Shown here: positions 1 through 11,170 of the stretch, one piece after another
How positions within the stretch are numbered: the stretch's first letter is position 1
How the letters are laid out: the number at the start of each line of letters is the position of its first letter
Source of the DNA: Thermothelomyces thermophilus ATCC 42464
Taxonomy: Eukaryota; Ascomycota; Sordariomycetes; Sordariales; Chaetomiaceae
Assembly (NCBI RefSeq): GCF_000226095.1
Contig: NC_016477.1
Span: 1-64,000 of the forward strand
Length of the DNA: 64,000 nucleotides
Direction of reading: 5' to 3'
The notes under the pieces: generated by a model
The model's database searches: none
Seen by the model: only the letters and a program-made list of their open reading frames with translations
Told to the model about the DNA's origin: nothing
Position numbers and translations under genes: made by a program

Positions 1-60
1 CCCTAACCCTAACCCTAACCCTAACCCTAGCCCTAGCCCTAACCCTAACCCTAACCCTAA
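1..60. repeat. Telomere repeat, (CCCTAA)10 with two CCCTAG units
   Basis: Ten head-to-tail six-base units run from the first base to 60. Units 5 and 6 (25-36) read CCCTAG; the other eight read CCCTAA. The C-rich strand reading 5' to 3' into the sequence is the orientation expected of a left chromosome end with TTAGGG telomeres, as in filamentous fungi. The array stops abruptly at 60 against transposon sequence. Confidence 0.97.
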
Positions 61-775
61 GCTTTAGCGCCCTTAAGTGTCTTGATTTTGGCGTAGGCCT
101 CGTTAACTAATTTCTACAAGTGCTTTTCGCCATTCTCGAGTTCCTTGATTTAAGCTTAAGTAGCCTTGTCTCTCTACTCCGATTCCTAGATTCGCTAATA
201 GAGTTAACTAAGCTAGGTAAGCAGCTATTTAGCTATAACGTTAGTAGCTATATTGATATCAAGGTCAAAGTTACCTCCGTTCTAAACTATAATAGAATAA
301 AGGGAGTAATAGTAACGTATAACGAACCTAACTTAGACTTCTTCTAAAAGGGTTTAGACGAAGGTAGATTAAGTAGGACAAGTAGGCAAGTCGTCTAAGG
401 GATTTAGTGAAGCTAAAGGGTTTATAATAATATTAGAGTTATCTCTTATAGTAGTTAATAACAATGCTTAGTATAAGTATTATAATTATAAGGGTTACTA
501 TTACTAGTAAACTCCTAAAGTCTACTATAATAAGTGACTATTTATATATATATATACTTCTATCGGTCGCTTATAGTCCCCTTCTATCCTGTCCTTAGAT
601 CGCCTTTGGTAGCTAGCTATCCTCTGCTATCTTTCCCTTTTTAGCAATTGTTCGCCCGTGGTAGCCCGCGCTCCCTAGCGATCCTGTGTCAGCCTTGCTT
701 CGTGCCCTTCTTGATTGGTGGCTCATTTAGCCTGCTACACCCTACCGGGTCGTGGTATATGGTTGGCTCGTGACA
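61..775 (-). mobile_element. Ty3/gypsy fragment (fossil): start of gag plus 5' LTR, cut by the telomere
   Basis: This stretch aligns by eye with 32688-33365 of the younger gypsy copy in the same orientation. 61-317 matches the beginning of gag and its leader. 318-775 is an LTR that starts TATAACGAACC (TGTGACGAACCC in the young copy) and ends in TGACA. The rest of the element is missing because the telomere begins at that point. The sequence is strongly C-to-T mutated at CpA, and the first half of the LTR matches the other copies far better than the second half. It is an old, broken copy of which only an end remains. It is inserted in the LINE fragment that follows. Confidence 0.85.
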
Positions 776-2820
776 TAGTCAGATTTCCTATGTTCTACGA
801 TGTCCTTATAGGTTGCTTCTGGCCCGGCCGAGGCCTAGAATAGGTCCATTATAGAAGGCCGGCCGTATTAGTCCCCCTAGGGGGCCCTAGTAACCTAGCT
901 ATAGGGCGTATATAGGTCAAGGTCCTACTAGTCTGTAAGGCTAAGGAGGTCCCTAGCCCCCGGGCTAAGCCTGTCGAACAGGTCCTAGACCGGGTGGTAA
1001 AGGTTAAAGTCACCTATAAGAACTAGGGGATAGGTTAGCCGAGGTAGGGCTAGCAGGTCTTATAAGAGGGCCTATTTGCCTTTATTATCATAGACTGACT
1101 AGAGTTCGAACCCCTTCTCTCCTAGGGCTAGAAAGGTTACCTTATACTAGTTCTCTTCTACCAAATAGTCCTACTAGCTAACCAGGAACCGTTTAGCTAT
1201 TAGAATAGCCGCTTTACCCTTAGGCTTATAGACTAGGTAGTATTTCGAAGCCTAGGGGTAGTATATTAACCCTATAAACCGGTTAATCTATAGTTCCTAG
1301 ATAGCTAGTAGGTTATATTTAGCCTCCTTTAATAGGACCTCAAAGGCTTATTTGTTACCTTAGGTATTCTACTAAAGGTTCCTAATTTACATTTAAGGTA
1401 GCTAGGGCAAAGGACAAAGGTACGGTAGTAGTAGTAGGCTCCATAGCCATTACCCTCTTGGCCGGCTATAAGAGGGAGGAGGTTCTAGGCTATGGAAAGG
1501 AGATATAGGTCTATTAGGCATCGAACAAGGCACTCCTAGCTACCTATTAGGTTAGGGTAGGCCTCCTATAAGGGCATTTAGCCCTGGTTTGGTAGTAGTC
1601 GTTATCCTCTAACTAGCTGCTAAACTCGAAGGCTACCTTCTAGTATAGTTACTTTAGTAGTTAGAAGGTCTAGAGTCTATACTAGTAGGCCTCCCTAGCT
1701 CCCTCCTAGGCTTCGACTTTCTTTAGGCAACCCCTATACTAGGCTATATAGGGGCCCCTATAGGCTATATCCTATAAGGGAGCTAGTTAGAGTAAGTAAG
1801 GCACTAGGCCTCCCTAGTCTTCCCCCTTTCCCTATAGGCCTTTACACTATAGTAGCTATAATAGGCCGGCTACTAGTAATATCACTAGGTATAGCCAAAG
1901 CTCTGATACTTATAGTACTACCTTGGCTCTAGAGCATCCTAGTAAGGTTTATAGTCTAGTACCTAGGCATCCTAGACTATGCCCTTATCATAGGCCTTCT
2001 GGGCCTCTTCGAGGTCCTATAAGCCTAGGAGTACTGTAGCCCATTTCCTCCATAGGCTCTTTAGCAGCCGGAACTTAACCGTTTCGATCAAGTGTAGGCC
2101 TATAGCCCCCTTAAAGTCTTATTTACTAACCCCTTATAGCTCTTCCTTCCGGACTTCTTTAGCTAGGACTATATAGGCCCTACCGACCTCCCTAGCCTCC
2201 TCTCTAAAGGCTATAGCTACCTATCGCTTATTAGGTAAATGCTAATCCTTAATAGCCTTATCCTTAAAGACCACTACTATATCCCTGCCTAGGAGCTTCC
2301 TAGCTATGACGGCTCCCTAGTAGCTAGAGGCCCTATTAACTACTTAGACTATCTTAGCTAGGGTTCGGGCTTTAAGGTCCTCTTATAGGCTTACGTTCTA
2401 TATTATAACCTCCTACAAGGCCTATAACAGCACTGCCTTAGCCGACGGTGGGCCTACTTAGGGGCCTATTACCCTTTATTACGGCCCTATAGCTACCTAT
2501 ACCTAGGTAGGGCAGGGGGTAGCCTTAAGGGCTTCTTTAAGCCCCTTTTTAACTTCTTTAGCTACAAGTTCCTATAGGTTTAGAACTAGGCCTATAATAG
2601 TAATTATAAGGCTCTATAAGAGCCTATTAGCAAGGTCCCATACCTTGCCCCGTTTAGGGCTTAATATAAGGTCGACTAGTTATATAACAAGACCCTTTAG
2701 CTCCTTAATATCTAGGGTAAGGTAGGCCTATAGTAGGCCCCCCTTTAATTAGTTCGAAGCTATAGGCCTCCCTACTTAGTGGCTTAGCGTTAGGCCTTAA
2801 GTCGACGTCGCGTTTAGGGG
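776..2820 (-). mobile_element. RIP-worn non-LTR retrotransposon (LINE, Tad-like) fragment
   Basis: Read on the minus strand, 780-1420 keeps the signature of a LINE endonuclease (exonuclease-endonuclease-phosphatase fold). GDFN is encoded at 1003-1014, followed by a YHPVWD stretch, then a region resembling the TP.G..TR block. The part from about 1440 to 2820 lies upstream in the element and would be ORF1 and leader; I could not identify a domain there. Stops are frequent and almost every CA and TG dinucleotide has become TA, the saturated result of RIP. The reverse transcriptase that should follow the endonuclease is absent because a gypsy element entered at 775/776 and the chromosome now ends inside it. 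The upstream edge is uncertain: 2821-3040 is less mutated and may be the element's 5' untranslated part. Confidence 0.7.
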
Positions 2821-3961
2821 CGCTAGGTGGTCTGTGTAGTGAAAATTTTGACAGGCGTGCGAGGTATGGTCGGATTGCGGTCGGGTCCGGTTCCTACGCC
2901 TACGATGCCTGTTGCACACCTATAACGGCTCGCGCGCAGTGGAAAGTGGTACCGTTAGATAGCGTTTTTCGAGAGCTTTCTAGCGATGGTAGTCTTGTGT
3001 GTTTTGGTAGGGTTTTCGCAAAGATGCAAGAGAAGCTATTTTTTAGAGAAGCTTTTATAAGATTCCTTACTATTATATCTAAGATAATATACCTTAGAAT
3101 ATACTTTATATTAATAAGGGAATAGTAAAGTAGGAGTAATATATCTCTAAATATAGTTATAAGTAAACTACCTTTAAATATATTTAACTATAATATAATA
3201 GTATAGGAATCTAACCTATCTAAGTAATAGTAATTATAATAGGACATTATAATATAATATTAATTTAGAAGTATAAGTATATAGTAGCCCCCCTAATAGA
3301 TATTATTACTATATATTATATTAGGGTAGTATCGATTTAGAAGTACTAGTATCTAATACCCCCTATAATAACTACTAAGTCCTTATATATTAAAACTTTA
3401 TATAACTACTAAGATATTAAGTGTTAATCACTAGCTAAGCATTGACTTCTAATAGTAAATATAGCTAGCTAGTACTAATATATAAGGTGCTAAGGATATC
3501 TAAGTGCTAAAATTACTTAAGTCGCTTACTAACAGGCTTTTCATAGCTAAGCTCTATATTATATATCACTTAGATTAGGGTATATATAATATATACTATA
3601 GTTATACTAATATAAAGACAGGGTATATATAGCATTTAAGGAAGTACTTAATAGCCTTAAGAGTATTAAGCTACTAATAAGTATCTACTAGACTTATCTA
3701 TTCCTATCTGCCCTCTCCCCTGTGCCTGTCCTGGACCGAGGGACGAGTCAAGATCACCCCACGGAGATTGCACAGGGGACAGTATTCGGTCTGCATACAT
3801 AGTATGGGTCATATGCAGGGTCCAATAATGCAACATTGTTACTGCGGGACTCGTCTGCGAGTATGAAGTCCGTGAGCTCGCAACCGGCGCGTGTCAATGT
3901 CACCTCGCTACTAACCCCTGCACCAACACGAGAGGGATTGCTGTTCGCTTGCAGCCTCCAC
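2821..3961. other. Non-coding transition between repeats and the first host gene
   Basis: 2821-3040 has normal base composition and many TG/CA dinucleotides. 3041-3715 is AT-rich and TA-rich like a RIPped relic, with no recognisable protein. 3716-3961 is ordinary sequence just downstream of the F-box gene. No gene is supported here. Confidence 0.6.
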
Positions 3962-5607
3962 TCACGGCCGTCTTTGCAGGTAAATCCGCGTCAAGTCTTG
4001 GGGAACTTTCGTGAGCATCTCGGAGCCGTCAAGGAAGTCGGCGAAGTTCAGCGCGTCGGACATTGCGCAGCGGTTCTCGACATCGTCATGGGAGAAGATA
4101 GTTGCGGTATCGACGAACCGCTCATATGACCGGTCGTCGCTCTCGGACCCGGGGTCGTCTATAAAAGCCCCATCGTTGAAGCAGAGCCCGAGATGGCGCT
4201 GGAGGAAATACTCGAAAAACTTGAGTTCCAACGGGGGAACAAGATATTTCGGTCCCACAATGTGATTCGGTTGCCCGGAGTTGTTAAAGATGTAGTCGAA
4301 GAACACCACCACGCTCATGGTACTGGGGAGCTTTTCATCGCCGTAGCCTTCCTCCTTTGTCTCGGGCACCGCCGGGTACGTTATTAGGTTTTCGATGGGC
4401 CCTTTAAGCCGTCTTGCCGTGAGCAGCGTCTCCTCGGCCCTGAACATTCCAAAGAATACCGCGACTGCGGATTCGAGCGGGCCCTGACTGTGCTCGCCGG
4501 CGTTAACACCCTGCGTTGTTGAAGGGGGCCGGGACGTGAGGCGGTCAAGAACGCCATAGGAACCTGCTATGGGATGGACTTGCTCAACCAGCCAGAGCAT
4601 CTTCATCAGCTCCCAGACGACAAGATGCGCGTCCGAGTGGGTGCCACGGCCGTCAGTCAAGAGGCCCACAGGACACTGAAGTCCCTCCTCCTCCCACTCT
4701 TCCCAGTGGAGGCAGTATGTCGCGCGGCCACGGCGTTGCTCAAAGCGGTCCGCCATGGCCTGTCGAGACTCCTTGTCGGATAGGATGCTCTCCAGAAGCC
4801 AGTCAGCGATGGGGCCAAAGACGGCGTCCTGCGCCTCGAGCGAGGCGTCCAGGTCGCAGACGGCAAACTGAAGGAGAAAGGCCATCTCCTTGTGCCCAAG
4901 CTTGTTGTCCCTGGCCCATTCCCACGTAATGTGTGAGGGCTCCCGTGGCACACGCCGCGGGAGAGCCTGGATCTCGGGGTCCGGGTGCTCGAGGGCCTTG
5001 AACAGGGGTTCCTTGTAAGCCCCCGCCAGCGCCGCGCCGACGATGAGAAGTCGGAACACGGCATGGGAGACGCGGGCCGTCCACTCAGGCATACGGGCGG
5101 GATCCTCGGGGGGCCTAAGGTCCCCTCCCGGCCTGTCATCGGGATATGTCAGATCCAGGCTGCACAAGCATGCTGCGATGGCACGGGAGAGTCGGTGGAG
5201 ACCGAAAGCGGCCCTCAGTTCCGAAAGCGTTGGCTGCCGGCGCTGAAGCAGGTCAGGCGTGATGCGCGTTGGCGGCAACTCTCCTCGGCGTTCGGCCTGC
5301 ACCACCAGCTCTGTCATGCGGGCCTGGCATGCTAGGTTAGTGACTGGCTGCATCCATGCAAACTGAACCATCCGGGGGTACTTACCGCGCTGAGCGCGTC
5401 CTGGAAATGAGGGATTTCGCGGAGCCAGACGGGCCAGAGCGCCGCGGCGACATTTCCGCGCCAGACGTTGCAAACGTGCCGGCACGTCGAGACCAGGGCT
5501 AGGAGGTCTCGCGTCGAATGGCAGCATTGAAGGATGCGGAGGATAATCTCAACCGGGCCAGACCGTGCCATGAAGCCGCCGGTCCGCAGGGGTTCTGGAG
5601 CCGCCAT
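3962..5607 (-). CDS. F-box domain protein, two exons
   Basis: Predicted 527-residue protein. Exon 1 is 5607-5386 and exon 2 is 5323-3962. The 62-nt phase-0 intron (5324-5385) has a GTAAGT donor, a CACTAAC branch site 12 nt before the end and a CAG acceptor. The N-terminus carries an F-box-like helix set (about residues 17-60: PVEIILRILQCC, LLALVSTCRHVCNVWR). F-box proteins recruit substrates to SCF ubiquitin ligases through Skp1. The remaining 450 residues have no domain I recognise; they are acidic in the last third and rich in aromatic residues, as in many fungus-specific F-box proteins of unknown target. The start at 5607 is chosen because it opens the F-box frame; a second ATG lies 12 codons in. 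A GTGAGT overlaps the stop region, so an extra 3' exon is possible. The upstream neighbour ends only 22 bp away on the same strand. Confidence 0.75.
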
Positions 5608-5629
5608 CGTGTCTTAATCACAAGCGGAG

Positions 5630-5974
5630 TCAAAAGTCGAGGGAGAAAGAACTAGAGATCAGGGAGTTGGGGGCGGTCGAGGACAGGCAGCGGCGGGCTG
5701 TTGTTGAAAAAGTGTGTAAACTGCAACGTCGTCTTTCCGAGTTTGCAGTTGGGCCGGAACTGCGGTAGACGAGCGCAGGTGGGTGGCGCACCGGCGGCAG
5801 ACTCTTCATCGACCCCTTCGCCCACGCGTCTGGGTCGGTCATTTTGGCGGGGCTCGGGTAATAGTAGACTACCTCGACGATACGGGGCTCGACCCTCAGC
5901 TCCCAGATGCGAGCGCGGATCTCGAATGGGAGGCGGGGAAGTGGATAGAATGTCGTAATGGTAGCGGCGGTCAT
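5630..5974 (-). pseudogene. 2EXR-domain protein, truncated
   Basis: The 114-codon frame starts TFYPLPRLPFEIRARIWEL and then VEPRIVEV, the opening of the 2EXR domain, a fungus-specific domain of unknown function found in large subtelomeric families. Complete members run well beyond 200 residues and continue with a PPALL..CREAR-like stretch and a second block. Here the similarity fades after HPPALVYR (about residue 70), and the frame ends in low-complexity serine-rich sequence 22 bp before the F-box gene start on the same strand. I infer a gene shortened by deletion or decay, though a spliced form with another 3' exon is not excluded. No function can be assigned. Confidence 0.5.
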
Positions 5975-6336
5975 GATTATAGTCGTGCCGGGCGATTAAT
6001 CTCATTCCTGAATCCTATTAGCAAGAGTTAATTACCATTTGGTTTCGAGAGCTACGTTGCCGACTGGAGACACTAAAGGACCCGTCTTGTCTTATTTGCT
6101 AGGCAACGAAGCGAGTGTGTTGCAATTGGCCAAGAAAAACCGCCGGCACCCTCCGAGAGCCCAGATTCTCCAAACTTGTAGGAGCATCCTATAGATATTG
6201 AAAAGCTGTCACCAGCGTACTGTAACAAACATTACTTGTTAAAAATAACTGTAGTTATTATATACTACGTACTATACATTTGTATGTCTATAAAGCAAAG
6301 CCTTTTTAACGATAAATGTTAAAAAATGGCCCTTCT
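5975..6336. other. Intergenic, upstream of the 2EXR fragment
   Basis: 362 bp containing the presumed promoter of the 2EXR fragment and the 3' flank of the FAD oxidase gene. The part at 6180-6330 is AT-rich. No gene or structured element seen. Confidence 0.6.
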
Positions 6337-8192
6337 CTACTTGCGGCACAGAGGTCCATCAGGACGTTCGATGAAGTCTTCAGCGCCTACACAGGTGCGG
6401 CAGAAGAAGATGTTGTCCGGATCGTACTTGCGCTTAGCTGCAAGGTGTTGGGCGTAGTTTTTGCCGTAAAAGGCGTCAATGTACTCCGGATCGCTACCGT
6501 CGCCCTCATTCATGTAGCCGCCAGTGTTCGGAGCCAGCTTCTTCAAGGCGGCTCCCTTGACGTGCGTAACCTGGTGCTGCACATAATCGCGAATCTCGCG
6601 CGAGGCCACCTTGGGGATGCCCTGTCCACTAATCATGACGAATGGCGAGACGCGCCAGGCCGGGTGCAGCCCTGACGACGTGTCGGCCTTATCTTTGAAC
6701 ACCTGGCCGCCCGATACTAGCAGGACCACGTTGGATGACACCTCCTCCGGCTTGCCCGCCACTACCTCAATTGCCTCCCGGACCTTGTTGTAGTCGGTCA
6801 ACGCCTCCGGGTTGATCAGTCGCGAAGTGATGATAGACGTAGACCCGACCGGGTCGTGCAGGCCCGACTCGGCCCAGTAAAAGGACCAGTAGTCCTGGTA
6901 CTCGGCAAAGGTCGACGTGATGACAAGCTTGTCCTCGAACTTCTTGAGCGCATTCATGAGTGGCGCCACAGCTTTCTCGGCCTCGGCCTGCCGCTTGCCA
7001 ATGGTCCAGAAGCCATGGGTATAGCCGGAGTGGGCGTCGCCAACGAAGGGGCCGGGGAAGCTGCGGAACCAGAATCCGTAACCAGCGACGCCATTGTTGC
7101 TGAGGGCCGGGAGCTGCTGGTGCAGGACGGCGATAGCATCTAGCAGGTCCTTGTTTTCGGCAGTCTCGTTCCGCGGCGCAATAGCAAGCCGGTGGGCTGT
7201 GACGGCCTTGACATTGGGGTGGACCTTGATGTGTTGGCTCAGGACGATGCCGTAGCCGGGGCCGCCGCCGCGGATGGCCCGAAAAAGGTCGGAGTTCTCG
7301 CAATGGTTGGCGGTGACGATCCTTCCATCAGCCAGCATGATCTGGGCCTCGAGGACCTGGTCGGCTCCAAGGCCGAAATTGTGGGTAGCCGGGCCGTGGC
7401 CGCCCCCGGAGGGCCAGCCGCCAATAGCGCCGGGAGAGGGGGAGCCGCCGCCGACGGCAATGACATTGTTTGCCTGAGCAACCGTATACACGTCTCTCCA
7501 CTGGTAGGCTCCGTCGATGTGTATGGCGCTGCCCGTCCATCCGGACTTGGTGCACTTGTTGGCCGACGTATACTTCTTCTGGAAGCGGACGCCGTTTCTG
7601 AAGGAGTGCAGCCAGAGCTCGAGACCGCCATAACCGTCAGAGCGGCCCAGGAGGTCGTGGCCGGTGCTCGAGGTGACAAGACGGATGTTGTGTTGCTTGG
7701 CAAAGTTAAGAGTTAGAGTAATGTCCTCCCTAGTGGACGCATTGACGGCGTAGTAGGGCAGAGAGCCGAGGATGCACGACGTGGGGGTTTCCCCCGCAGC
7801 GTAGTCGACGGGCGCGCATGTGATGTTGTAGGGATAGTTTCTGCCGATGGGATCACTGGTCTGGAAGTCCTGGTCGGTCCACATCTTGTTCACGTAGGCG
7901 CACCGATCCAGGTCCTTCTGAGGGCCATCATAGCAGGACTGAGCAATGGGAGAGGTCTTGATCAGCTTGCCCTTGCCCAACGTTTTGTCAAAGGCCTCCC
8001 AAACGCTGTTGTCGGGCCAGCAGGCCTCGCCCGGCGTCTATGGTATTCGAAAACGGTCAGTCTTGGCTTCCTTCCTCTTGCCGCAGGCCGACTTACACAT
8101 CTACATTTGGGAGTACGTTTGGCGTGTTGCGGCTCAGCCCCCACAGCATGCCCAAGAGTGTAAAAGAGCGACAGTGCTATATGCAGACGCAT
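6337..8192 (-). CDS. Secreted FAD-linked oxidoreductase, berberine-bridge (BBE) type
   Basis: Predicted 598-residue flavoenzyme. Exon 1 (8192-8097, 32 codons) encodes a signal peptide (RLHIALSLFYTLGHAVGA) and a Cys-rich start CRC. A 59-nt phase-0 intron (8038-8096, GTAAGT...CATAG) leads to exon 2 (8037-6337), which begins TPGEACWPDNSVWEAF, the usual continuation in this family. The FAD_binding_4 domain has the glycine-rich SSTGHDLLGRS; its His, about residue 159, is the expected covalent FAD ligand. The second motif reads GGWPSGGGHGPATHNFGLGADQ, with no Cys for a second covalent bond, as in many fungal members. The C-terminal BBE domain is clear (GGYMNEGD, then FYGKNYAQHLAAKRKYDPDN). Such enzymes oxidise sugars, alkaloids or secondary metabolites; the substrate here is unknown. 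The predicted location is extracellular or in the secretory path. Confidence 0.88.
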
Positions 8193-9903
8193 TTTTCCGG
8201 TACGGATTTATCTTGGACTGCCCGGGGCGGAAGGTGGGATAGCGGCACAGACTAGAAAAGTCAATGACAGAGAGACATGTCGTTCATTTAACCTAAACCA
8301 GACGGCCAGGGAGGCAGATGCGGGGGAAGGGGAAACCAGGGCAAATTGGCCCATTACTCCATCCGCTAACGATTGTAAGTGTAGTGTAATAACCCTGAAC
8401 CCTTAATGCACAGGTGTCTCCGACAACTCCGAGAAGTTCCCAACAGAGCTTACGGTGTTATTTTTGCGTGCACGGTGTCTAACCGTTTATGGTTCTTGCC
8501 CGGGCCACCTAGAGTAATTAACATGAGGATTGAAACGAAATCGTAGCTACCTCCTCCCCAGAACCGCCTTACCCTTTCTATATACTTCGATCCCTTAGCT
8601 TTTACGGATCATACTGATCTGTACAAAGTCTTTATTGTTTTTTTATCTTGAGGCAAGTACTCGAGACAACTTATCCTTTCAATAGAGGCATCCAGCATGA
8701 TGCCTCGACAACGGAATAATATATATTGGGTCACGATGCATCCCAAGACCAATGACTATATACAAGGCTTGATTCCGTAGACATGGTATCTTGTGCTATT
8801 TCTTGACCGAGCTTTACACTATATCTTTGGCACAAGCTTGTCATGGGGTATTGCAGACTAGCCCAGACACAAATATCTTACAAGCACTAGTGTACAGATC
8901 ACGCTAGAATCTCCATCATCGATCGAAGATCAGCCGGCCTCCCCATGCCTACGGGACAATCATTGGACTTGATCAAGTTGGGGGGGAAAATCCCAGCACT
9001 TGGGAGAGTTGTTGGTGAGCTGGCTAAATTCGGAACTTGGGTCCTACTATCCAGCTCGGGGGTCAAGGTCGTTCTTGGGAATTCCACCGCATGGAATCCT
9101 AGAAGGAATTTCTTGTTGATGCAGGAACACAGCCAAGAGGACTACGTGTAACGTCAACGATGCACCCGGGAGGATACACCTGCATTAGCGTGCCCCGGCT
9201 TGACCCCTGCAGCTCCTCCGTCGTTGGTCCGTTCCGCTGCTGTGCCGCTCGGGCGTCGCGCTCTCGGAGGGACTGTCGATGAATTGCGACTCTTCAGTCT
9301 TGGCCCCCTCAAGCACGATTCTCCCAAAGAACACTTTACATAGTACTAGTGTGCGCCACTGTATGCTAGTTAACAGCACAGGATCATTCTTGCATTCTTC
9401 CGCGTCGAACCAAGCCAAGTCGGGTAAGTCTTAACCCTGTCGTCTATGAAAGGGCGTCCGACCGAGTTTCGTGCAGGTCCTTGGCTCTCTGTAAGGGGGG
9501 TTGTGTATAATATCGAAACCCCATTCTCTCATGGGAATCTGTCTCTGCTGTCGGTCTCGGATGAAGCATTACCTCCTTCCTCGGCTTTCAAGCTTCCACA
9601 TGCTCATGCAATGACACCTTCTCCGCAACCCAGGCTCGCTGCTGACACATGGTGGCTTGCATTCGTCGGCGTATTAATTATTATATTGCAGTAAGCTAGG
9701 ACTTGCCGGCCTGTTGAAGCGCCGCATGCATCAGTGATACAAGCAGGTTTGCCATGTAAAATAGGACCGCAACGTCCCGGCCCCGTGTCCCGTTCACGTC
9801 GGGTTTCGAAGTTTCTCTTGCTCTTGCTGCTGTGCTGCTGCACTCGGACCCTTTTGGTATGTACACCCTTCGGCCCTCTTGTTGACATCGGATAATCGCA
9901 GCC
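8193..9903. other. Intergenic between divergent FAD oxidase and rhodopsin-domain genes
   Basis: 1.7 kb that should hold both promoters. Only short frames without family resemblance are present. No repeat, tRNA or conserved motif was recognised. Confidence 0.6.
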
Positions 9904-11170
9904 ATGTCAATAACGGCAACAGCAGCGGCAACAGCAGCCACCCCTCCGGCCGCCTTCACCCCCCATCCGGATGCGCCTCTTTCTGGGGCCGCGCGGTCCG
10001 TCTCCGAGAGCGGCCTTGTCGCGGTCGTTTGGGTCTGCTTCTCGATTGCCACTCTCTTCGCCGCCCTGCGCCTGATCGTCCGCTTTCGAGGCAACCACTT
10101 CTTCCTGGCGGACGATTACTGGATCATGTTTGCTTGGATGACCCTCCTTACCATGGCGATTCTGCAGACACTTCAGATGCCGTCTCTCTGGTATCTAACG
10201 TATCTCCGCGCGGGCCGCATCGTCCCCGATCAGAGCACGGCCCACAAGACAGAACAGCTCACACGTTGGCAATTCCCCATCATCAAGCTCTTCTGGACCA
10301 CCTTGTGGTCCGTCAAAGCGAGCTTCATGACAGTCTTCTTCCGCCTCGTCAAGCCTTTTCCCGTCATTCGTCGCCTGTGGTACTGCGTTGCCGTCATCGC
10401 TGCCCTCGCCTACATTGGCTGCTGGCTGTCGAGTGCGCTGACTTGCAATCCCCCGAGTGATTATTTCAAAGCCGGTATGCTCGTCAGACTCGCTTGGTTC
10501 TCGAACACGGCCGTCTGCTAACATGTAACCCCCTTTTGCTACTGCAGGCAAATGCAACTCGCCCCGCGAAGTTTGGAATCAGAGCTTCAACGTCATTTAC
10601 TCGACCACAGTTGACGTCGCGACCGACCTCATGATCATGGCACTGCCCATATCCATCTTGCCCTCTCTGAAGCTCGATAAGAGGCGCAAGATCGGTCTAG
10701 GCATTGCTTTCAGCCTCGGCGCAATCATCATCACAGTTGCCATTGTTCGCATGACCCAGGTCATTAAACCCAACAGCACAGACGCGGTCGACCTCATCGG
10801 CCTCGCGATTTGGGGAGCTGTCGAGACCGCCACCGCCGTCATCGTCGGATCCCTGCCACCGCTCAAGGCACTACTATCGCGCAATCTCAAGAAGTATCAT
10901 GGCTCCTCGCGTACCAAGGGCAGCCGCTATGGGACAGCTAGGACTCCTCAAGGCTTGGCAACTCACCGCAGCCACGGTGGCGGATATGGGCCTAACTCGG
11001 AATCGCGTACCGTCATGGTGGCCGAGTCAATTCCCTTGGATGCTATGCACAACCAGACGGGAGGCGGCATATATGTCCAAAGGTCGTATCAGACCACCGT
11101 TGAGTTTGACGAGGCGTCGTCCCGAGAGGACGATGAGGTCGGAATTATAAAAAGAGACCCGCAGACTTGA
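9904..11170 (+). CDS. Rhodopsin-domain (Pth11/satratoxin SC1-like) seven-helix membrane protein
   Basis: Predicted 397-residue protein. Exon 1 is 9904-10474 and exon 2 is 10548-11170. The phase-1 intron of 73 nt (10475-10547) has GTATGC, a CTAAC branch and a CTGCAG end. The join reads FKAG then KCNSPREVWNQ, a normal run for the family. Seven hydrophobic segments can be followed, with the hallmark FLADDYWIMFAW after helix 2, a cytoplasmic LKLDKRRKIGLGIAF loop and an extracellular CNPPSDYF/KCN cysteine pair. The tail beyond about residue 315 is Ser/Thr/Gly-rich and polar, probably cytosolic. Members are orphan receptor-like proteins of the plasma membrane, and some influence host sensing; no ligand can be named. 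It faces the FAD oxidase gene head to head and the DUF1338 gene tail to tail. Confidence 0.85.

Noticed and set aside
120-347. Small plus-strand frame next to the telomere
   Set aside because: It is read from the RIPped gypsy end in antisense and has a Leu/Ser-rich chance composition.
6337-11170. Secondary-metabolite cluster (FAD oxidase plus receptor-like protein, with the distant P450)
   Set aside because: No backbone synthase (PKS, NRPS, terpene synthase) or cluster regulator is present, and the P450 is 50 kb away.
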